Positions 17,183 through 26,991 of a stretch of 64,000 nucleotides of DNA are shown here, in pieces; the first letter of the stretch is position 1; each line of letters starts with the position of its first letter. Under the pieces are notes generated by a model. That model saw nothing but the letters and a program-made list of their open reading frames with translations. It was not told the DNA's origin and did not search any database. The position numbers and the translations under genes were made by a program. The stretch lies in contig JBGZBU010000026.1 of the NCBI GenBank assembly GCA_041844835.1, positions 9,129 through 73,128 of the forward strand, read 5' to 3'. Source of the stretch: CAUUCX01 sp041844835. Lineage in GTDB: Bacteria > Bacillota > Clostridia > Peptostreptococcales > Anaerovoracaceae.

Positions 17183-17208
17183 CTCAAGCGCCCTATCAAA
17201 ATTCCGAA

Positions 17209-18015
17209 TTATTCCGATAACGTAAGCTTATACAGAGGACTCGGCATATCTCTGCGAAGCGTATCCATCTTGAGCTTGTCGGCGAGAAAATGCCCGCAAT
17301 CGGCAAGATGATTGCGCACCGTTTCAAATGCCATCTCAGGGAAATTGTTTTCCCTTGACAGATGTGCAAGAAGCACCCTGCGCGGTTTATCATTCTCATT
17401 TAAAAGACGCACTATTGTTTTTGCCGCGTCCTCATTCGACAGATGCCCGCATTCGCTCTTTATACGCTGCTTCAGGTACCACGGATATGAGCCGTACTGG
17501 AGCATTTCCGCATCAAAATTGGATTCTATGGCAATCAAATCCGAATCGCAGATATTCTCAAAAATCCTGTCATCAACCATCCCCGTATCCGTCAGAATGC
17601 TTATCTGTCTGCCGGCGCATCTCAGAGAATACCCTACCGGCTCGACCGCATCGTGGCTCAATTTTACGGGGGATATTTCTATGTCTCCCACCATAAATTT
17701 TTCGCCGCCGCGCACAATTCGTCGTTTTTCCTCGTGCACAGCCCAATCAACGCTGCTCCACGTCCCGCTTGTCGCGTACACGTGTGCGGAATCCGCTTTT
17801 CGCGCGACCGTCCTTAGGCTCTTGACATGATCTGAATGCTCATGCGTTACGAGCACGGCATTCACCTCATCAAAATTCCGCCCGCATTGCGCAAGCCCCT
17901 CTTCTATCCTTTTGCAGCTGATTCCGGCATCGACAATCAGACAAGTGGTGTCCGAACTCACGAGATATGAATTGCCGCTGCTGCCGCTCGCAAATGAACA
18001 AAATTTCAATTCCAT
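17209..18015 (-). CDS. walJ: WalJ/YycJ-type MBL-fold hydrolase
   Basis: A 268-residue metallo-beta-lactamase-fold protein. The metal-binding motif is VTHEHSDHVKSL, with later KLSHDAVEPVGY and LSILTDTG-like segments and LLAHLSRENNFPEMA near the end. YycJ/WalJ proteins are 5'-3' exonuclease-like and linked to cell-wall and replication homeostasis in Firmicutes. It starts 11 bp after walI, with AGGAG before the ATG, and completes the walH-walI-walJ set. Confidence 0.88.
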   Translation of the reverse strand: MELKFCSFASGSSGNSYLVSSDTTCLIVDAGISCKRIEEGLAQCGRNFDEVNAVLVTHEHSDHVKSLRTVARKADSAHVYATSGTWSSVDWAVHEEKRRIVRGGEKFMVGDIEISPVKLSHDAVEPVGYSLRCAGRQISILTDTGMVDDRIFENICDSDLIAIESNFDAEMLQYGSYPWYLKQRIKSECGHLSNEDAAKTIVRLLNENDKPRRVLLAHLSRENNFPEMAFETVRNHLADCGHFLADKLKMDTLRRDMPSPLYKLTLSE

Positions 18016-18026
18016 AAAGCCGTCTC

Positions 18027-18806
18027 CTATAATATCTCAAATCCCCTGACCTCAAAAATGCTTCCGTCTTCCAATTTTATATTCCACATCGGAATTGCCG
18101 TATCGCTGAGCGCTGCGGTATTGCCCTCAACTGAAGCGCCAAGTTTATATACCATGTAAATATCCTTGACTTTCGCATTATCGCCCTTAAAATCTCCCAT
18201 AAACCTCATGAGCGCCGCCTCCGGAGACAACACATCATTCTTATTTCCCTCCCGCATGGTTTTAAACCACTTGTACTCAATATTCGTAAGAGTTGAATTC
18301 TCATAGCGGAATATAAAATAAAGCCCGTCCACAGTTATATTATTATAGCGTGCCGAAAATACAAGCTCAGCCGCAATGCGCCCTGCATCCGCGGAAATAT
18401 TGCAGTCCGTAAAAACATACTCCTGCGAACCCACTCCGAAATATTCGAGAACGCCCCGTGCATCCTCTGCATATCTGGCTTTGAGACCTTCATCCTCCTT
18501 GTACACTCCTCCTGCGCCTCTGCTTATCACCTTGCTGATGTTGAATCCGTCTTTTCGTGCCAGCATCTTTTGTATCTTATACTCGGGAATTTCAAGATAT
18601 TCGACATTCAGTACACCGAGCTCGTTATTCCATTTCGGGATAGGGGTGTCCATGGTAATCCCCCGCTTTGCGAGCACCTCTATGACATTGCTGTCCTCAA
18701 GTGTAGCTTTTTGCACTTTATTCGCCTGCATATATGTAAAAAGAAAAAATATGTTGGTCAGCAGCAAGGCGGCTATCAGTATGCTTTTTGCTTTTCCCCA
18801 ATCCAT
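18027..18806 (-). CDS. walI: WalI/YycI-like regulatory membrane protein
   Basis: A 259-residue protein with a single N-terminal membrane helix (MDWGKAKSILIAALLLTNIF) and an extracytoplasmic domain. The MDW-K-K beginning is typical of YycI, which with YycH modulates the WalK sensor in the membrane. The extracellular part is divergent. It lies 16 bp after walH and 11 bp before walJ. The identity rests on topology, the start motif and gene order. Confidence 0.8.
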   Translation of the reverse strand: MDWGKAKSILIAALLLTNIFFLFTYMQANKVQKATLEDSNVIEVLAKRGITMDTPIPKWNNELGVLNVEYLEIPEYKIQKMLARKDGFNISKVISRGAGGVYKEDEGLKARYAEDARGVLEYFGVGSQEYVFTDCNISADAGRIAAELVFSARYNNITVDGLYFIFRYENSTLTNIEYKWFKTMREGNKNDVLSPEAALMRFMGDFKGDNAKVKDIYMVYKLGASVEGNTAALSDTAIPMWNIKLEDGSIFEVRGFEIL

Positions 18807-18822
18807 GACCCCTCACCTCACG

Positions 18823-20304
18823 CTAATCACCGCGGACCAGCCCGTAACCCAGCTCTTCTGCGGTATATAAATCAAAATACATATCTATATCTCCCGCGGA
18901 AATTATCCACGCGGGCTTCAGGACATCCTCGCCGTGCATTATGAGATATCCATATCTTATTTTCGTGATTTTCATCGCCAATTCCTCAAAGCTCTTAAGC
19001 TCGCCGCTTTTAAATTGATCCGCCTCTATAAGAATATTCTTCATTGTTCCGTAATTAGCTGCCAGCATATTGATGGGATCGTATTTGGTTTTCATGCCGT
19101 TATCCCCGTCTCCACTGTGCGAATTATCACGTATCTGCGACGTACAGTGGACGATCGCTCGCTTGAAATACACGACGCGATCTCCTATCACGTCCGCCTC
19201 AAACGGCATGCCCTCTTCACTGTACAAGCGATACCCGCCATATTTAACCCCGAAGATATACTTATAACCTTTGCCGCCTTGTATGGATTCAACCTCAAAC
19301 AAATACGGCGTGAATACCGTGCCGCCGATGCTGTCGAATCCGCCGTGTTTTGCAATAAAATCGAGGGCGATTTGCAAGCCGCCGAAATAATCGGTCTTAT
19401 CCGGCTCGACATTCGGCGTATCTTTATACTCGGTCTCTCCCGTGGGATACAAAATAAGTGTCTGCTCGCCGTAACCGTACATGAAAATCTTTGTGCCGTT
19501 TTTCTCTTGAATTTTTCTTACGAAATCAAGATTTCTTCCAAAATAGCTCTCGGCTATATCCCGCACATTATCCTGGTTCATCACATCAAAATCATGGATG
19601 AAAGGAATTTCCGCAAGCTCAACATCAAGATATGCGGGAAGCATGGCATTGCTGCTGACTTCCCTGCCCAAGAGACGCGACAATTTATACATAAGCGCGG
19701 AATCGTTATCATTAACCTCGCGGATAATTTCGTTGAGCTCATCCAAATATGCATTATCCGCCGCATCATAAAATCTATAGTATTTCTGATTGCCCTTATC
19801 ATACAAAAAAAGATTCCCCGGCGTTTCCGCCGAATACCCGAGCGCCCCCAATTTTTCTATCCTGTCACGTCCTACCGTTTTACTTATCCCGAATTCTTCA
19901 CAGAAATTGTCATACGGAACGGTATAATTGAAACTTGCGATGATTGACGGATATCTCATGATTTCGTCGAATTGCGAATCGGTAATTTCTTCAACCGACA
20001 TTTCCTGATCCAAAAAATCGCTCGCAAGTGCGAGGAAGCGAGGCCCCCACATCTGGGCATTTTTATAATAAGCCTCGCCCGAGCATACATAAACCGTAGA
20101 CGGCCTGAATATCTCACTGGATTTAAATGCTTCTTTTTCCTTTATAGCCAGATTTATCGGCGGATTAACGTTTACACTCTGCCACAAAAAATACAAAAGC
20201 AGTACCATACATATAGTCAGCACTGCTAAAACTACGTTCTTTGCTCGCTCTCGCGAAACATTATTTATTTTTGAAAACCTTGATATTGGTCGATTTGTTT
20301 TCAT
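18823..20304 (-). CDS. walH: WalH/YycH-like regulatory membrane protein
   Basis: A 493-residue protein with one membrane helix near residues 22-42 (VVLAVLTICMVLLLYFLWQS) followed by a large extracytoplasmic region, as in YycH. The chosen ATG (20304) has AAGGAAA 7 nt upstream and places the start 44 bp inside the end of the preceding gene. An earlier in-frame ATG at 20355 would overlap more and lacks a ribosome site. Gene order with walI and walJ supports the call. Confidence 0.8.
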   Translation of the reverse strand: MKTNRPISRFSKINNVSRERAKNVVLAVLTICMVLLLYFLWQSVNVNPPINLAIKEKEAFKSSEIFRPSTVYVCSGEAYYKNAQMWGPRFLALASDFLDQEMSVEEITDSQFDEIMRYPSIIASFNYTVPYDNFCEEFGISKTVGRDRIEKLGALGYSAETPGNLFLYDKGNQKYYRFYDAADNAYLDELNEIIREVNDNDSALMYKLSRLLGREVSSNAMLPAYLDVELAEIPFIHDFDVMNQDNVRDIAESYFGRNLDFVRKIQEKNGTKIFMYGYGEQTLILYPTGETEYKDTPNVEPDKTDYFGGLQIALDFIAKHGGFDSIGGTVFTPYLFEVESIQGGKGYKYIFGVKYGGYRLYSEEGMPFEADVIGDRVVYFKRAIVHCTSQIRDNSHSGDGDNGMKTKYDPINMLAANYGTMKNILIEADQFKSGELKSFEELAMKITKIRYGYLIMHGEDVLKPAWIISAGDIDMYFDLYTAEELGYGLVRGD

Positions 20305-20776
20305 TGAAAATTTCCTTACCGCTGCGCTTTTCCTTAATGCCGACATATCCCTCATCGGTTTTAATCACCTTGCCGTTGCTTATGGTCACCACAGTGATTT
20401 TATAGACGCCCGCAGTCACGTTCGGTATTTTTTTAGTGTAGTATGTCAAATCATTCTGCGATGTATACATCTCCGGCTTAACCACGGCTACCTCGCGTAT
20501 TTTTACTTCGTTTACGATCGCAGGCTTTTTCTGGAACGCATCCACATTCATATATGTGAACGTTCCGTTATTCTCCTGCTGTATCTTGGAACATGAAACC
20601 TTAATGGTAACAGGCTGCGACATTTTCACGGAAATAAGAATATTGTCCGCGGTATATACCTTGTTAAACGCGGGATTCACCACGCTGACCGGCGGCGCCG
20701 CGGCTGCCGAAAATACCGTGCACATATTAAAAATCAATGTAAGCGTCAAAATGACGGTTGCAATCCTTTTTTTCAT
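20261..20776 (-). CDS. Secreted protein of unknown function
   Basis: A 171-residue protein with a clear signal peptide: basic start MKKRIATV, hydrophobic core and an AAAA cleavage region near residue 27. The mature part is rich in beta-strand-like segments (VYKITVVTISNGKVIKTDEG), with no motif I recognise. It overlaps walH by 44 bp, so the two are translationally linked. It may act outside the membrane with WalH (inference). Confidence 0.65.
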   Translation of the reverse strand: MKKRIATVILTLTLIFNMCTVFSAAAAPPVSVVNPAFNKVYTADNILISVKMSQPVTIKVSCSKIQQENNGTFTYMNVDAFQKKPAIVNEVKIREVAVVKPEMYTSQNDLTYYTKKIPNVTAGVYKITVVTISNGKVIKTDEGYVGIKEKRSGKEIFNENKSTNIKVFKNK

Positions 20777-20863
20777 CGCTAAACAACTCTCCCGTATAAT
20801 AATAACTTATACCAGTATAGTACACTAATATTACAACAGTGTTACACTTGATTTAATTTAGCT

Positions 20864-21427
20864 TTACACCTCCATTGTACTCTTTATTCCCTCATTTGCA
20901 AGAGCATCCGCCCGATTATTCATGCGCACCGCATGCTCAAATTTTTCATAGCCGATAGGACCGTTCTTATCGACAAATTTTTTGTAGTGTCCCTGCATGT
21001 TTGTATTCGGATGATCGGGATTGACATGTCCTTTGACCAGATAAAAATCATATTCCTGATTTTCCAGAAGTTCCAGCAGCCTCTCCCATAATTCCCGATT
21101 CTCAACCGGCTGTTTCCCTGAGGTATGCCATCCGTTCATGCGCCATTTGTCAAACCATCGCTCGCGAAAGCAATTAACTATATAAGAGCTGTCGGAGAAA
21201 ATGTTTAGGCGCAATCCGTCCTTTTTGAGCATGCCGAGCGCTTCGATGACGGCAGTAAGCTCCATGCGGTTATTCGTGGTGTTTATATCCCCGCCGGATA
21301 ATTCTTTTACATGCGATCCGTACTCGAGAACAGCTCCGTAACCGCCTCGGTTCTCGCGATTCTGATTGCCGGAGCAGGCGCCGTCCGTATATATATTTAC
21401 TGTCATCTTTTTATCGTTGTTTTCCAT
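20864..21427 (-). CDS. rnhA: Ribonuclease HI
   Basis: A 187-residue RNase H that cleaves RNA in RNA-DNA hybrids. The catalytic acidic residues are visible in IYTDGACSGN, NRMELTAVIEAL, FSDSSYI and NNRADALAN. The basic-protrusion region FDKWRMNGWHTSGKQPVEN is present. A C-terminal insertion (DHPNTNMQGHYKKFVDK) is longer than in the E. coli enzyme. GAGG lies 7 nt before the ATG. Confidence 0.92.
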   Translation of the reverse strand: MENNDKKMTVNIYTDGACSGNQNRENRGGYGAVLEYGSHVKELSGGDINTTNNRMELTAVIEALGMLKKDGLRLNIFSDSSYIVNCFRERWFDKWRMNGWHTSGKQPVENRELWERLLELLENQEYDFYLVKGHVNPDHPNTNMQGHYKKFVDKNGPIGYEKFEHAVRMNNRADALANEGIKSTMEV

Positions 21428-21465
21428 TGATCGACCTCAAGTTGTAATCTCAATCGATATTTGAC

Positions 21466-22710
21466 CTATATGCGCATAAGACGTTCCAGCATCCGACGCT
21501 TCCCGATCCTTGCATAGAGCTGAACATCCGAATACTTCCTGTAAAGCGGGATGCGCTCCGCATAAATGCGCTCAATTGCGGCGTCATCCGTGTAAAGCGG
21601 TCTGTTTCTGCGCGACAATTTGTCGCGTTCCATATCCAAAAAAACCATTATTGAATTACGCCTGAATTCCCGGATTATATCCTCATGGAGTATAGCACCG
21701 CCGCCCAGCGATATCACTTTGCCGCGCTCACCAAGCAGCGATCTCAAAACATCCGCCTCTATCTTTCTGAATGCGGGCTCGCCGTCTTCACTGATCATTT
21801 CCGAGGGCGATCTATGGTGAAGTTCCCTAATCTTGGCATCCGAATCTATAAAGTCCATCCCGTTTTCTTCCGCAAGCATACGGGCGGTCGTTGTTTTTCC
21901 AACCCCTCCCATCCCTATAAACACGATGTTGCGACAATTTCTTATCATCTCCGCAACGGTTTTTTCCACTTGCGAACGGGAAAAATCACTAACAGTTCCG
22001 AATCTCAATGCCGCCTTGTAGGCCTGCGCCACCAGCATTGCCATTCCGTTTTCCGTTCTGATACCCCTTTCCTTTGCGGATAAAACAATATCGCTGTTGA
22101 ACGGATTATAATTGAGATCGAAAACAAATTTGCATCGCGGAAAATTTTCAAAATTTATGGCCTGCGCCATGCCGCCCAGCTGCCCGGCGGGGATCGTGTT
22201 TATCAGCACGTCCGCGCCGTGTTTTGCCTCATAATCATCGTACGAAACTACATCAAACCCATCTATATGGCTCGCATCCGGGTAACGCGACATTAGCTTT
22301 ACATCTCTGCAGTTCGCCCGAGCCGCAGCCACCGCCGCCATCTTTGCGGATCCCCCGCTCCCCAAAATAAGCACTTTGCGCCCGCGCAGATCCGTTGCCG
22401 TCCGCCCCAGTGCAAAATTAAAGCCGTAAAAATCCGTATTGTCTCCATACACCGCCCCGTCTTTTTTTACAATCGTATTCACCGCGCCTATGCTTGATGC
22501 GATTGCTGAAAATTCGTCACACAATTTGTATGCTGTTTCCTTATACGGACTTGTCACATTTATCGACAATTCATCATGACCTGCGACAAATTCTTCAAAA
22601 TCCGCTGCACTGTCCATCTCTATAATTGAATACTCGTACCCCCCTATTTTTTTGTGGATTTCAGGGGAGCAACTGTGTTTGATATCTTTTCCGATCAAAC
22701 CGTAAATCAT
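21466..22710 (-). CDS. aroE-aroK: Bifunctional shikimate dehydrogenase-shikimate kinase
   Basis: A 414-residue fusion covering two consecutive steps of chorismate synthesis. Residues 1-250 are AroE: substrate loop KHSCSPEIH, catalytic lysine in NVTSPYK, GDNTDFYGF and the nucleotide-binding LILGSGGSAKMAAVAA. Residues about 260-414 are AroK: Walker A GMGGVGKTTTARML, a DSD acidic motif, SLGGGAILH and a lid with RRNRPLY. The AroE half is slightly short. A chorismate mutase gene lies just upstream in the same direction. Confidence 0.9.
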   Translation of the reverse strand: MIYGLIGKDIKHSCSPEIHKKIGGYEYSIIEMDSAADFEEFVAGHDELSINVTSPYKETAYKLCDEFSAIASSIGAVNTIVKKDGAVYGDNTDFYGFNFALGRTATDLRGRKVLILGSGGSAKMAAVAAARANCRDVKLMSRYPDASHIDGFDVVSYDDYEAKHGADVLINTIPAGQLGGMAQAINFENFPRCKFVFDLNYNPFNSDIVLSAKERGIRTENGMAMLVAQAYKAALRFGTVSDFSRSQVEKTVAEMIRNCRNIVFIGMGGVGKTTTARMLAEENGMDFIDSDAKIRELHHRSPSEMISEDGEPAFRKIEADVLRSLLGERGKVISLGGGAILHEDIIREFRRNSIMVFLDMERDKLSRRNRPLYTDDAAIERIYAERIPLYRKYSDVQLYARIGKRRMLERLMRI

Positions 22711-22784
22711 ATATCCTGTCCTTCCCGCTTAGCAAAAGGCCCGCCCCGTATAATTTTTATATTCATTAACCTTGCGGGCGAAAA

Positions 22785-23093
22785 TCAACCCTGCGAGTAA
22801 AAATCCTCCGTCAATTTTTGCTGTATTCGCTTGCTTTCATTAATTATCGCATCATATATCTCGATAACGGAGCGACTTACATAATCCTGCGCGTTACGCT
22901 TTGAAAGATCAGCGGCAACACGATCCTTCACCCGCCGTTCCCTGGCTTCCGATTCAATATCCATGCCCAGTTTTGACTTGATCTCTGCCACATTTTCAAG
23001 GAGCTCAAACCTTTTTGCAAGTCCTTCGACAAGCACATCATCAATCATATCTATCTTCTGCCTGACAGCATCAAGATTTTCAATTTGACGCAT
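22785..23093 (-). CDS. Chorismate mutase (AroQ type)
   Basis: A 102-residue all-helical protein that turns chorismate into prephenate. The pattern LDAVRQKIDMIDDVLVEGLA, then RFELLENVAEIKSKLG and RERRVKDRVAADL carries the conserved R, D, R and K/R positions of AroQ. GGAGGGG is 6 nt before the ATG. It lies 75 bp before aroE-aroK, so aromatic biosynthesis genes are grouped inside the wal region. Confidence 0.88.
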   Translation of the reverse strand: MRQIENLDAVRQKIDMIDDVLVEGLAKRFELLENVAEIKSKLGMDIESEARERRVKDRVAADLSKRNAQDYVSRSVIEIYDAIINESKRIQQKLTEDFYSQG

Positions 23094-23112
23094 TATATCC
23101 CCTCCGCATACA

Positions 23113-25098
23113 TTACTCCGTGGTGCTCAGTATATTGTCGTTTTTCTCAACTTGACTGACCTTCATATCCTTTACACGTGAAATATCTATTTTTTCCTGC
23201 AACCCCAGAATATTCGGTCCCAAATAGATCGTATCCAGCACCTCTCCGTCAAGAGATATTTTGCTGTAACCGGTAAAATTTTGTCCCCGTATATAATATT
23301 TATCGCCTATCTGCACGACCTCATCTATCCTGATAGGATTTATTCCCATCTGCAGTTTCGTCGGTGCAAACGGATTTTTCCCGTGATAGAGATATCTTTG
23401 TCCGTAAAGTATGTCATACGCAATCGCTTTCAAATTTTCCATGTATTTGGGATCATCATAATATTTCTGATGGTATGTAAAGATATTCCCTACTCCGCCC
23501 AATCCTATTCTGTCAAAGACATCCGCCGCTATCTGATACGCGTACATATCGCGATCGCGTTTGGGCAATCCGAAATTGCTCCACACCACATAACTTGTTT
23601 TATAAAGATCTCCTGTTGTCAGATCTTCTTCCGAGATGTCAATCGGCGGGATGTGATCGCCGTACATTACAAGAACCACATCCTCATCGAACGAATCAAG
23701 CATCTCACATAAATCGCGAACAAACATATCCATTTCGCGAATTTGATTCACATAATATTCCCACTGCCATTTAAGCGCCTCCGTAGGAGCCTCCACGCGA
23801 ATCGCCGGATTCATTATCGTTTCCTCATGAGGATATCTCCCGTGACCCTGCACGGATATCGTGAAAATGAAATCCTGCTTCTTTGTTGATTTCAGCGCGG
23901 CTTTTATATACTGCGTGAGGATTGCATCTTTTGCCCAATTCTTAGGAGTTTTAACTATGTGATTCATGTATTCAAGTGATGTGAACGTATCATATCCCAG
24001 ATTGGAAAATACCACATTTCTATTATAAAACGCACCCCGATGATTATGCAGTGCATGAGCGGTATACCCCTTGTTTTTCAAAACATATGCGGCGGTCTCA
24101 CACGTCTTGTCGCGCAGCACCGCCTTATAAGGATATTCTCCCGGACCGAAAAAGCGTGCGGAAATGCCGCTCATAACTTCAAATTCACTGTTGGCGGTTC
24201 CCGCTCCGAGCGCCGGCATTTGCAAAAAACCGCTGGAATGCTTCCCGCTCAGCTGTCTGAAATACGGTATCGGATCCTGCGAGAGTTTGATGTTTTTCAC
24301 AATCATCGGATCTATAAACGATTCGAGTTGAAGAAAAATAATATTCGGATGTTTCTTACCGTCATCGGCAGTCTCATATTGTGACATCTCCCCCGGATCT
24401 TCTCCGCCCGTGAATATGGCGTCAATTTCCGCCTGTGAATAAACGCCCGGCCGGTCTATACCCGTATTAATCCACGTATTTAAAAAACAATACGGCGTAC
24501 CGTTGTCGCGATATGCATATGCCAAATTTCCGAAAAATGTCTCGACCACACCGGCATGGATTACCGCTGACGTCAAACCGCCGAACGACAGCAGAATTGC
24601 GAGATAAATGAGGAGCGCCTGTTTGTACCTCACCACCCGTTCTCTTTTCCTATGCGGCCTTATTTTGTTGAGCAGATATCTGAGCCCCACCACACCGGCG
24701 ATAATTCCCACACATATCAATATAAGCTGCGGGATGCTGATATAATTTGTAAGTATCGACAACCCCTCGCCGAGAACAGTCAAATCCTTTGTTGTAAACG
24801 GCGTCATCCGATTTATGAGGATGATCGCGTTAATAAAAGCAACCGCAAACCACGCTCCCCCCACAATGAAATAAACCCGTCGCTCAGCTTTGAAAAAAAT
24901 AGCTACGGACAGAAAAACGAAAAGGATGAGCACGTTATAGAAAAAAGCTCCCGGCCGTTCAGTCATAAAAGCGAACGCCGCAAAAAGCGAATGGCGCGAT
25001 AATGCCTCAACTACAATATTGAGTATTAATGCGATAAACGCGGAACGCACTAAAACATAATCCAAATATTTAAAATAAAAACTTCCGAATCGTCTCAT
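23113..25098 (-). CDS. LTA synthase-family membrane sulfatase
   Basis: A 661-residue protein with about five N-terminal membrane helices and an extracellular sulfatase-like domain. PNIIFLQLESFIDP begins the catalytic domain. GAGTANSEFEVMSG holds the expected nucleophilic threonine, and VYALYGDHIPP-like (LVMYGDHIPPIDIS) and SVQGHGRYP give further metal ligands. Such enzymes polymerise or transfer glycerol phosphate onto lipid anchors outside the cell. The C-terminal 80 residues after the catalytic domain form a small beta-rich extension. It starts 5 bp after rsmA, so translation is probably coupled. Confidence 0.88.
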   Translation of the reverse strand: MRRFGSFYFKYLDYVLVRSAFIALILNIVVEALSRHSLFAAFAFMTERPGAFFYNVLILFVFLSVAIFFKAERRVYFIVGGAWFAVAFINAIILINRMTPFTTKDLTVLGEGLSILTNYISIPQLILICVGIIAGVVGLRYLLNKIRPHRKRERVVRYKQALLIYLAILLSFGGLTSAVIHAGVVETFFGNLAYAYRDNGTPYCFLNTWINTGIDRPGVYSQAEIDAIFTGGEDPGEMSQYETADDGKKHPNIIFLQLESFIDPMIVKNIKLSQDPIPYFRQLSGKHSSGFLQMPALGAGTANSEFEVMSGISARFFGPGEYPYKAVLRDKTCETAAYVLKNKGYTAHALHNHRGAFYNRNVVFSNLGYDTFTSLEYMNHIVKTPKNWAKDAILTQYIKAALKSTKKQDFIFTISVQGHGRYPHEETIMNPAIRVEAPTEALKWQWEYYVNQIREMDMFVRDLCEMLDSFDEDVVLVMYGDHIPPIDISEEDLTTGDLYKTSYVVWSNFGLPKRDRDMYAYQIAADVFDRIGLGGVGNIFTYHQKYYDDPKYMENLKAIAYDILYGQRYLYHGKNPFAPTKLQMGINPIRIDEVVQIGDKYYIRGQNFTGYSKISLDGEVLDTIYLGPNILGLQEKIDISRVKDMKVSQVEKNDNILSTTE

Positions 25099-25103
25099 AA
25101 TAT

Positions 25104-26030
25104 TTACTCATCAAGCAGCTCATATATGCGGTTTGACAAAGCGGCGAATTCCGCAATCGACAATGTCTCTGCACGACGAACACAATCTATGCCGACCTCT
25201 GAAAGCACGCTCTCAACCTGCCGTCTGTCCAGTCCCGCTACACCCGTCAGCGAATTAAGCAATGTTTTTCTTCTCTTTGAAAACGCCCCGCGCACTACTG
25301 TGAAAAAAGTATCTTCACTCAGCAGTTTCACCGCTTTTTCCTTGCGCGGAACAAGCATGATTACCATTGAGTCAACCTTGGGCCGAGGCAAAAACATTTC
25401 GCTCGGCACATCCGCAATTTTTACAATATTACATCTGTAGCCCACGGCAATTGTGATGCTTCCATAATCCGTACCGCCCGGCTCTGCAAGCAATCTTTCG
25501 CCCACTTCTTTTTGCACCATAATGCTTATGCTCTCGCACGGTATATCATTTTCAAGCAGCTTCATTATGATGGGGGTCGTAATATAATACGGCAGATTGC
25601 CGATTATTCTTATCTTGCCCGTTTCGGGAACCCCCCCGTCTCGCGCATTCTGTATTATATCACCTATATCGGTTTTTAGTATGTCATTGTTGATAATTTT
25701 AATATTATCGTAATCAGAAAGATTTTCCTTCAATATCGGAATCAATTCTCTGTCAAGCTCCACCCCGACGACGCTATGAGCTTTTTTAGCTGCCTCCGCG
25801 GTCAAAACTCCGAATCCGGGACCGATTTCTATTACAAGATCGTCCTCCGCAATTCCGGAGCCCTCAATTATCAGTGCAATTATCTCCTTATTCGTCAAAA
25901 AATTCTGCCCCAAACTCTTGCGCATGCGAAAATTATGATGATTCTTTATCCGCAAAATTTCATTATCATCACCGTTTTTTTTCCTGCGGCTGCAATCGTA
26001 ACTTTCACTTCGTTTTTTCCCGCTGCTCAC
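25104..26030 (-). CDS. rsmA: 16S rRNA dimethyladenosine transferase RsmA (KsgA)
   Basis: Dimethylates A1518 and A1519 of 16S rRNA. The core begins RKSLGQNFLTNKEI and continues with VIEIGPGFGVLT (SAM binding), GNLPYYITTPIIM (catalytic NLPY) and PRPKVDSMV. The start is GTG at 26030, with GGAGGG 6 nt upstream, overlapping the rnmV stop by 4 bp. The first 35 residues are a basic extension not usual for the family. The rnmV-rsmA pair is a common Firmicutes arrangement. Confidence 0.95.
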   Translation of the reverse strand: MSSGKKRSESYDCSRRKKNGDDNEILRIKNHHNFRMRKSLGQNFLTNKEIIALIIEGSGIAEDDLVIEIGPGFGVLTAEAAKKAHSVVGVELDRELIPILKENLSDYDNIKIINNDILKTDIGDIIQNARDGGVPETGKIRIIGNLPYYITTPIIMKLLENDIPCESISIMVQKEVGERLLAEPGGTDYGSITIAVGYRCNIVKIADVPSEMFLPRPKVDSMVIMLVPRKEKAVKLLSEDTFFTVVRGAFSKRRKTLLNSLTGVAGLDRRQVESVLSEVGIDCVRRAETLSIAEFAALSNRIYELLDE

Positions 26031-26623
26031 TGCAATCCCTCCGATAACTTTACCGCCTCATCAAACTCTTCGCGGGTAATCGCATATGCGTTCAGCTTGC
26101 GCAAAAATGCCCGCGCATTACCGTAGCCTATCCCCAGTTTTTCCCCTGCAGCCGCGCGCACGCTTGCGGAATCTTTCTTTCCTACAAGACCGGCACGAAT
26201 CAAATCGTCCATACAAAAAACGGCGATGCCCGCCTCAGAGTCCGCACCGCTTTCAGCGCCGCATCCGCTTTTTTTCCTGGCAGTGCGGAGCGCTGAAATT
26301 ATAGCCTCGGGTGCGGCATTTTCCACTCCGATATCCTGCCCGCTCGTCGCAGCTCTGCGCCCTATATACGCATGCTTCGCATCGGGAAAACGCTCCGCGA
26401 TTCGCCGCCGTATTTCTTCACCCGAATAGTCGGGATCCGTTAAAATAATAATTCCTTTTTTGGAAGCTGCCGCTTCTATAAGTGCATAAGTTGCCCGGGT
26501 TATCCCAAATCCATGCGTCTCGATTGTCTCAGCATCCACCGCTCTATGGACGGCATTTGTGTCATCTCTTCCCTCAACAATTATCACTTGCTCTATTTTT
26601 TCTTTTTTATCACCTGTTTGCAT
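26027..26623 (-). CDS. rnmV: Ribonuclease M5
   Basis: A 198-residue Toprim nuclease that matures 5S rRNA. QVIIVEGRDDTNAV is the Toprim glutamate motif, ETHGFGI follows, and IIILTDPDYSGEEIRR is the DxD motif. KHAYIGRRAA and GVENAAPEAI match the family. An insertion of about ten residues (SGCGAESGADSEAG) interrupts the middle. GAGG lies 4 nt before the ATG. It overlaps rsmA by 4 bp. Confidence 0.92.
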   Translation of the reverse strand: MQTGDKKEKIEQVIIVEGRDDTNAVHRAVDAETIETHGFGITRATYALIEAAASKKGIIILTDPDYSGEEIRRRIAERFPDAKHAYIGRRAATSGQDIGVENAAPEAIISALRTARKKSGCGAESGADSEAGIAVFCMDDLIRAGLVGKKDSASVRAAAGEKLGIGYGNARAFLRKLNAYAITREEFDEAVKLSEGLQ

Positions 26624-26632
26624 TTTACCTCA

Positions 26633-26977
26633 TCATTCGGCAAGATCCGCTTCCGACTCCTCATCAACCGGAAATATATAGAGAATCTCACCGGGCCTTA
26701 CCATTTTGAGCTGTGTCCGCGCCTGCTCCTCTATGTACTGAGGATCCTCAACTTTCAGCAGTTCCCGTGACAATCTCTCCCTCTCCTTAATCAATGCTTT
26801 TTGCCTGCTTATCAGTTCAGACTGTTTTTTTTGAACATCCCATATACGGTATCCCGATACGCCGAGCATTACAATCACGACAAGCACAATGATATTCCTG
26901 ATCACCTTATACGGATCGGATTGCTTTCCGCCCGTCTTATTATCAGGCGCACGTCTGTTTTTTCTTTTCCTGGACAT
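26633..26977 (-). CDS. FtsB/DivIC-like septum formation initiator
   Basis: A 114-residue protein with a basic cytoplasmic tail (MSRKRKNRRAP), one membrane helix (IIVLVVIVMLGVSGYRIW) and a coiled coil (SELISRQKALIKERERLSRE). It ends with the family pattern DPQYIEEQARTQLKMVRPGE. It would act in the FtsL-DivIB septal complex. AAGGG precedes the ATG at 26977; two earlier ATG codons overlap the walK stop and lack a ribosome site. Confidence 0.85.
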   Translation of the reverse strand: MSRKRKNRRAPDNKTGGKQSDPYKVIRNIIVLVVIVMLGVSGYRIWDVQKKQSELISRQKALIKERERLSRELLKVEDPQYIEEQARTQLKMVRPGEILYIFPVDEESEADLAE

Positions 26978-26991
26978 ATTTAAACCCTTCA

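Noticed and set aside
18934..19947. 337-codon plus-strand frame
   Set aside because: It is antisense to walH, with atypical composition and no start signal.
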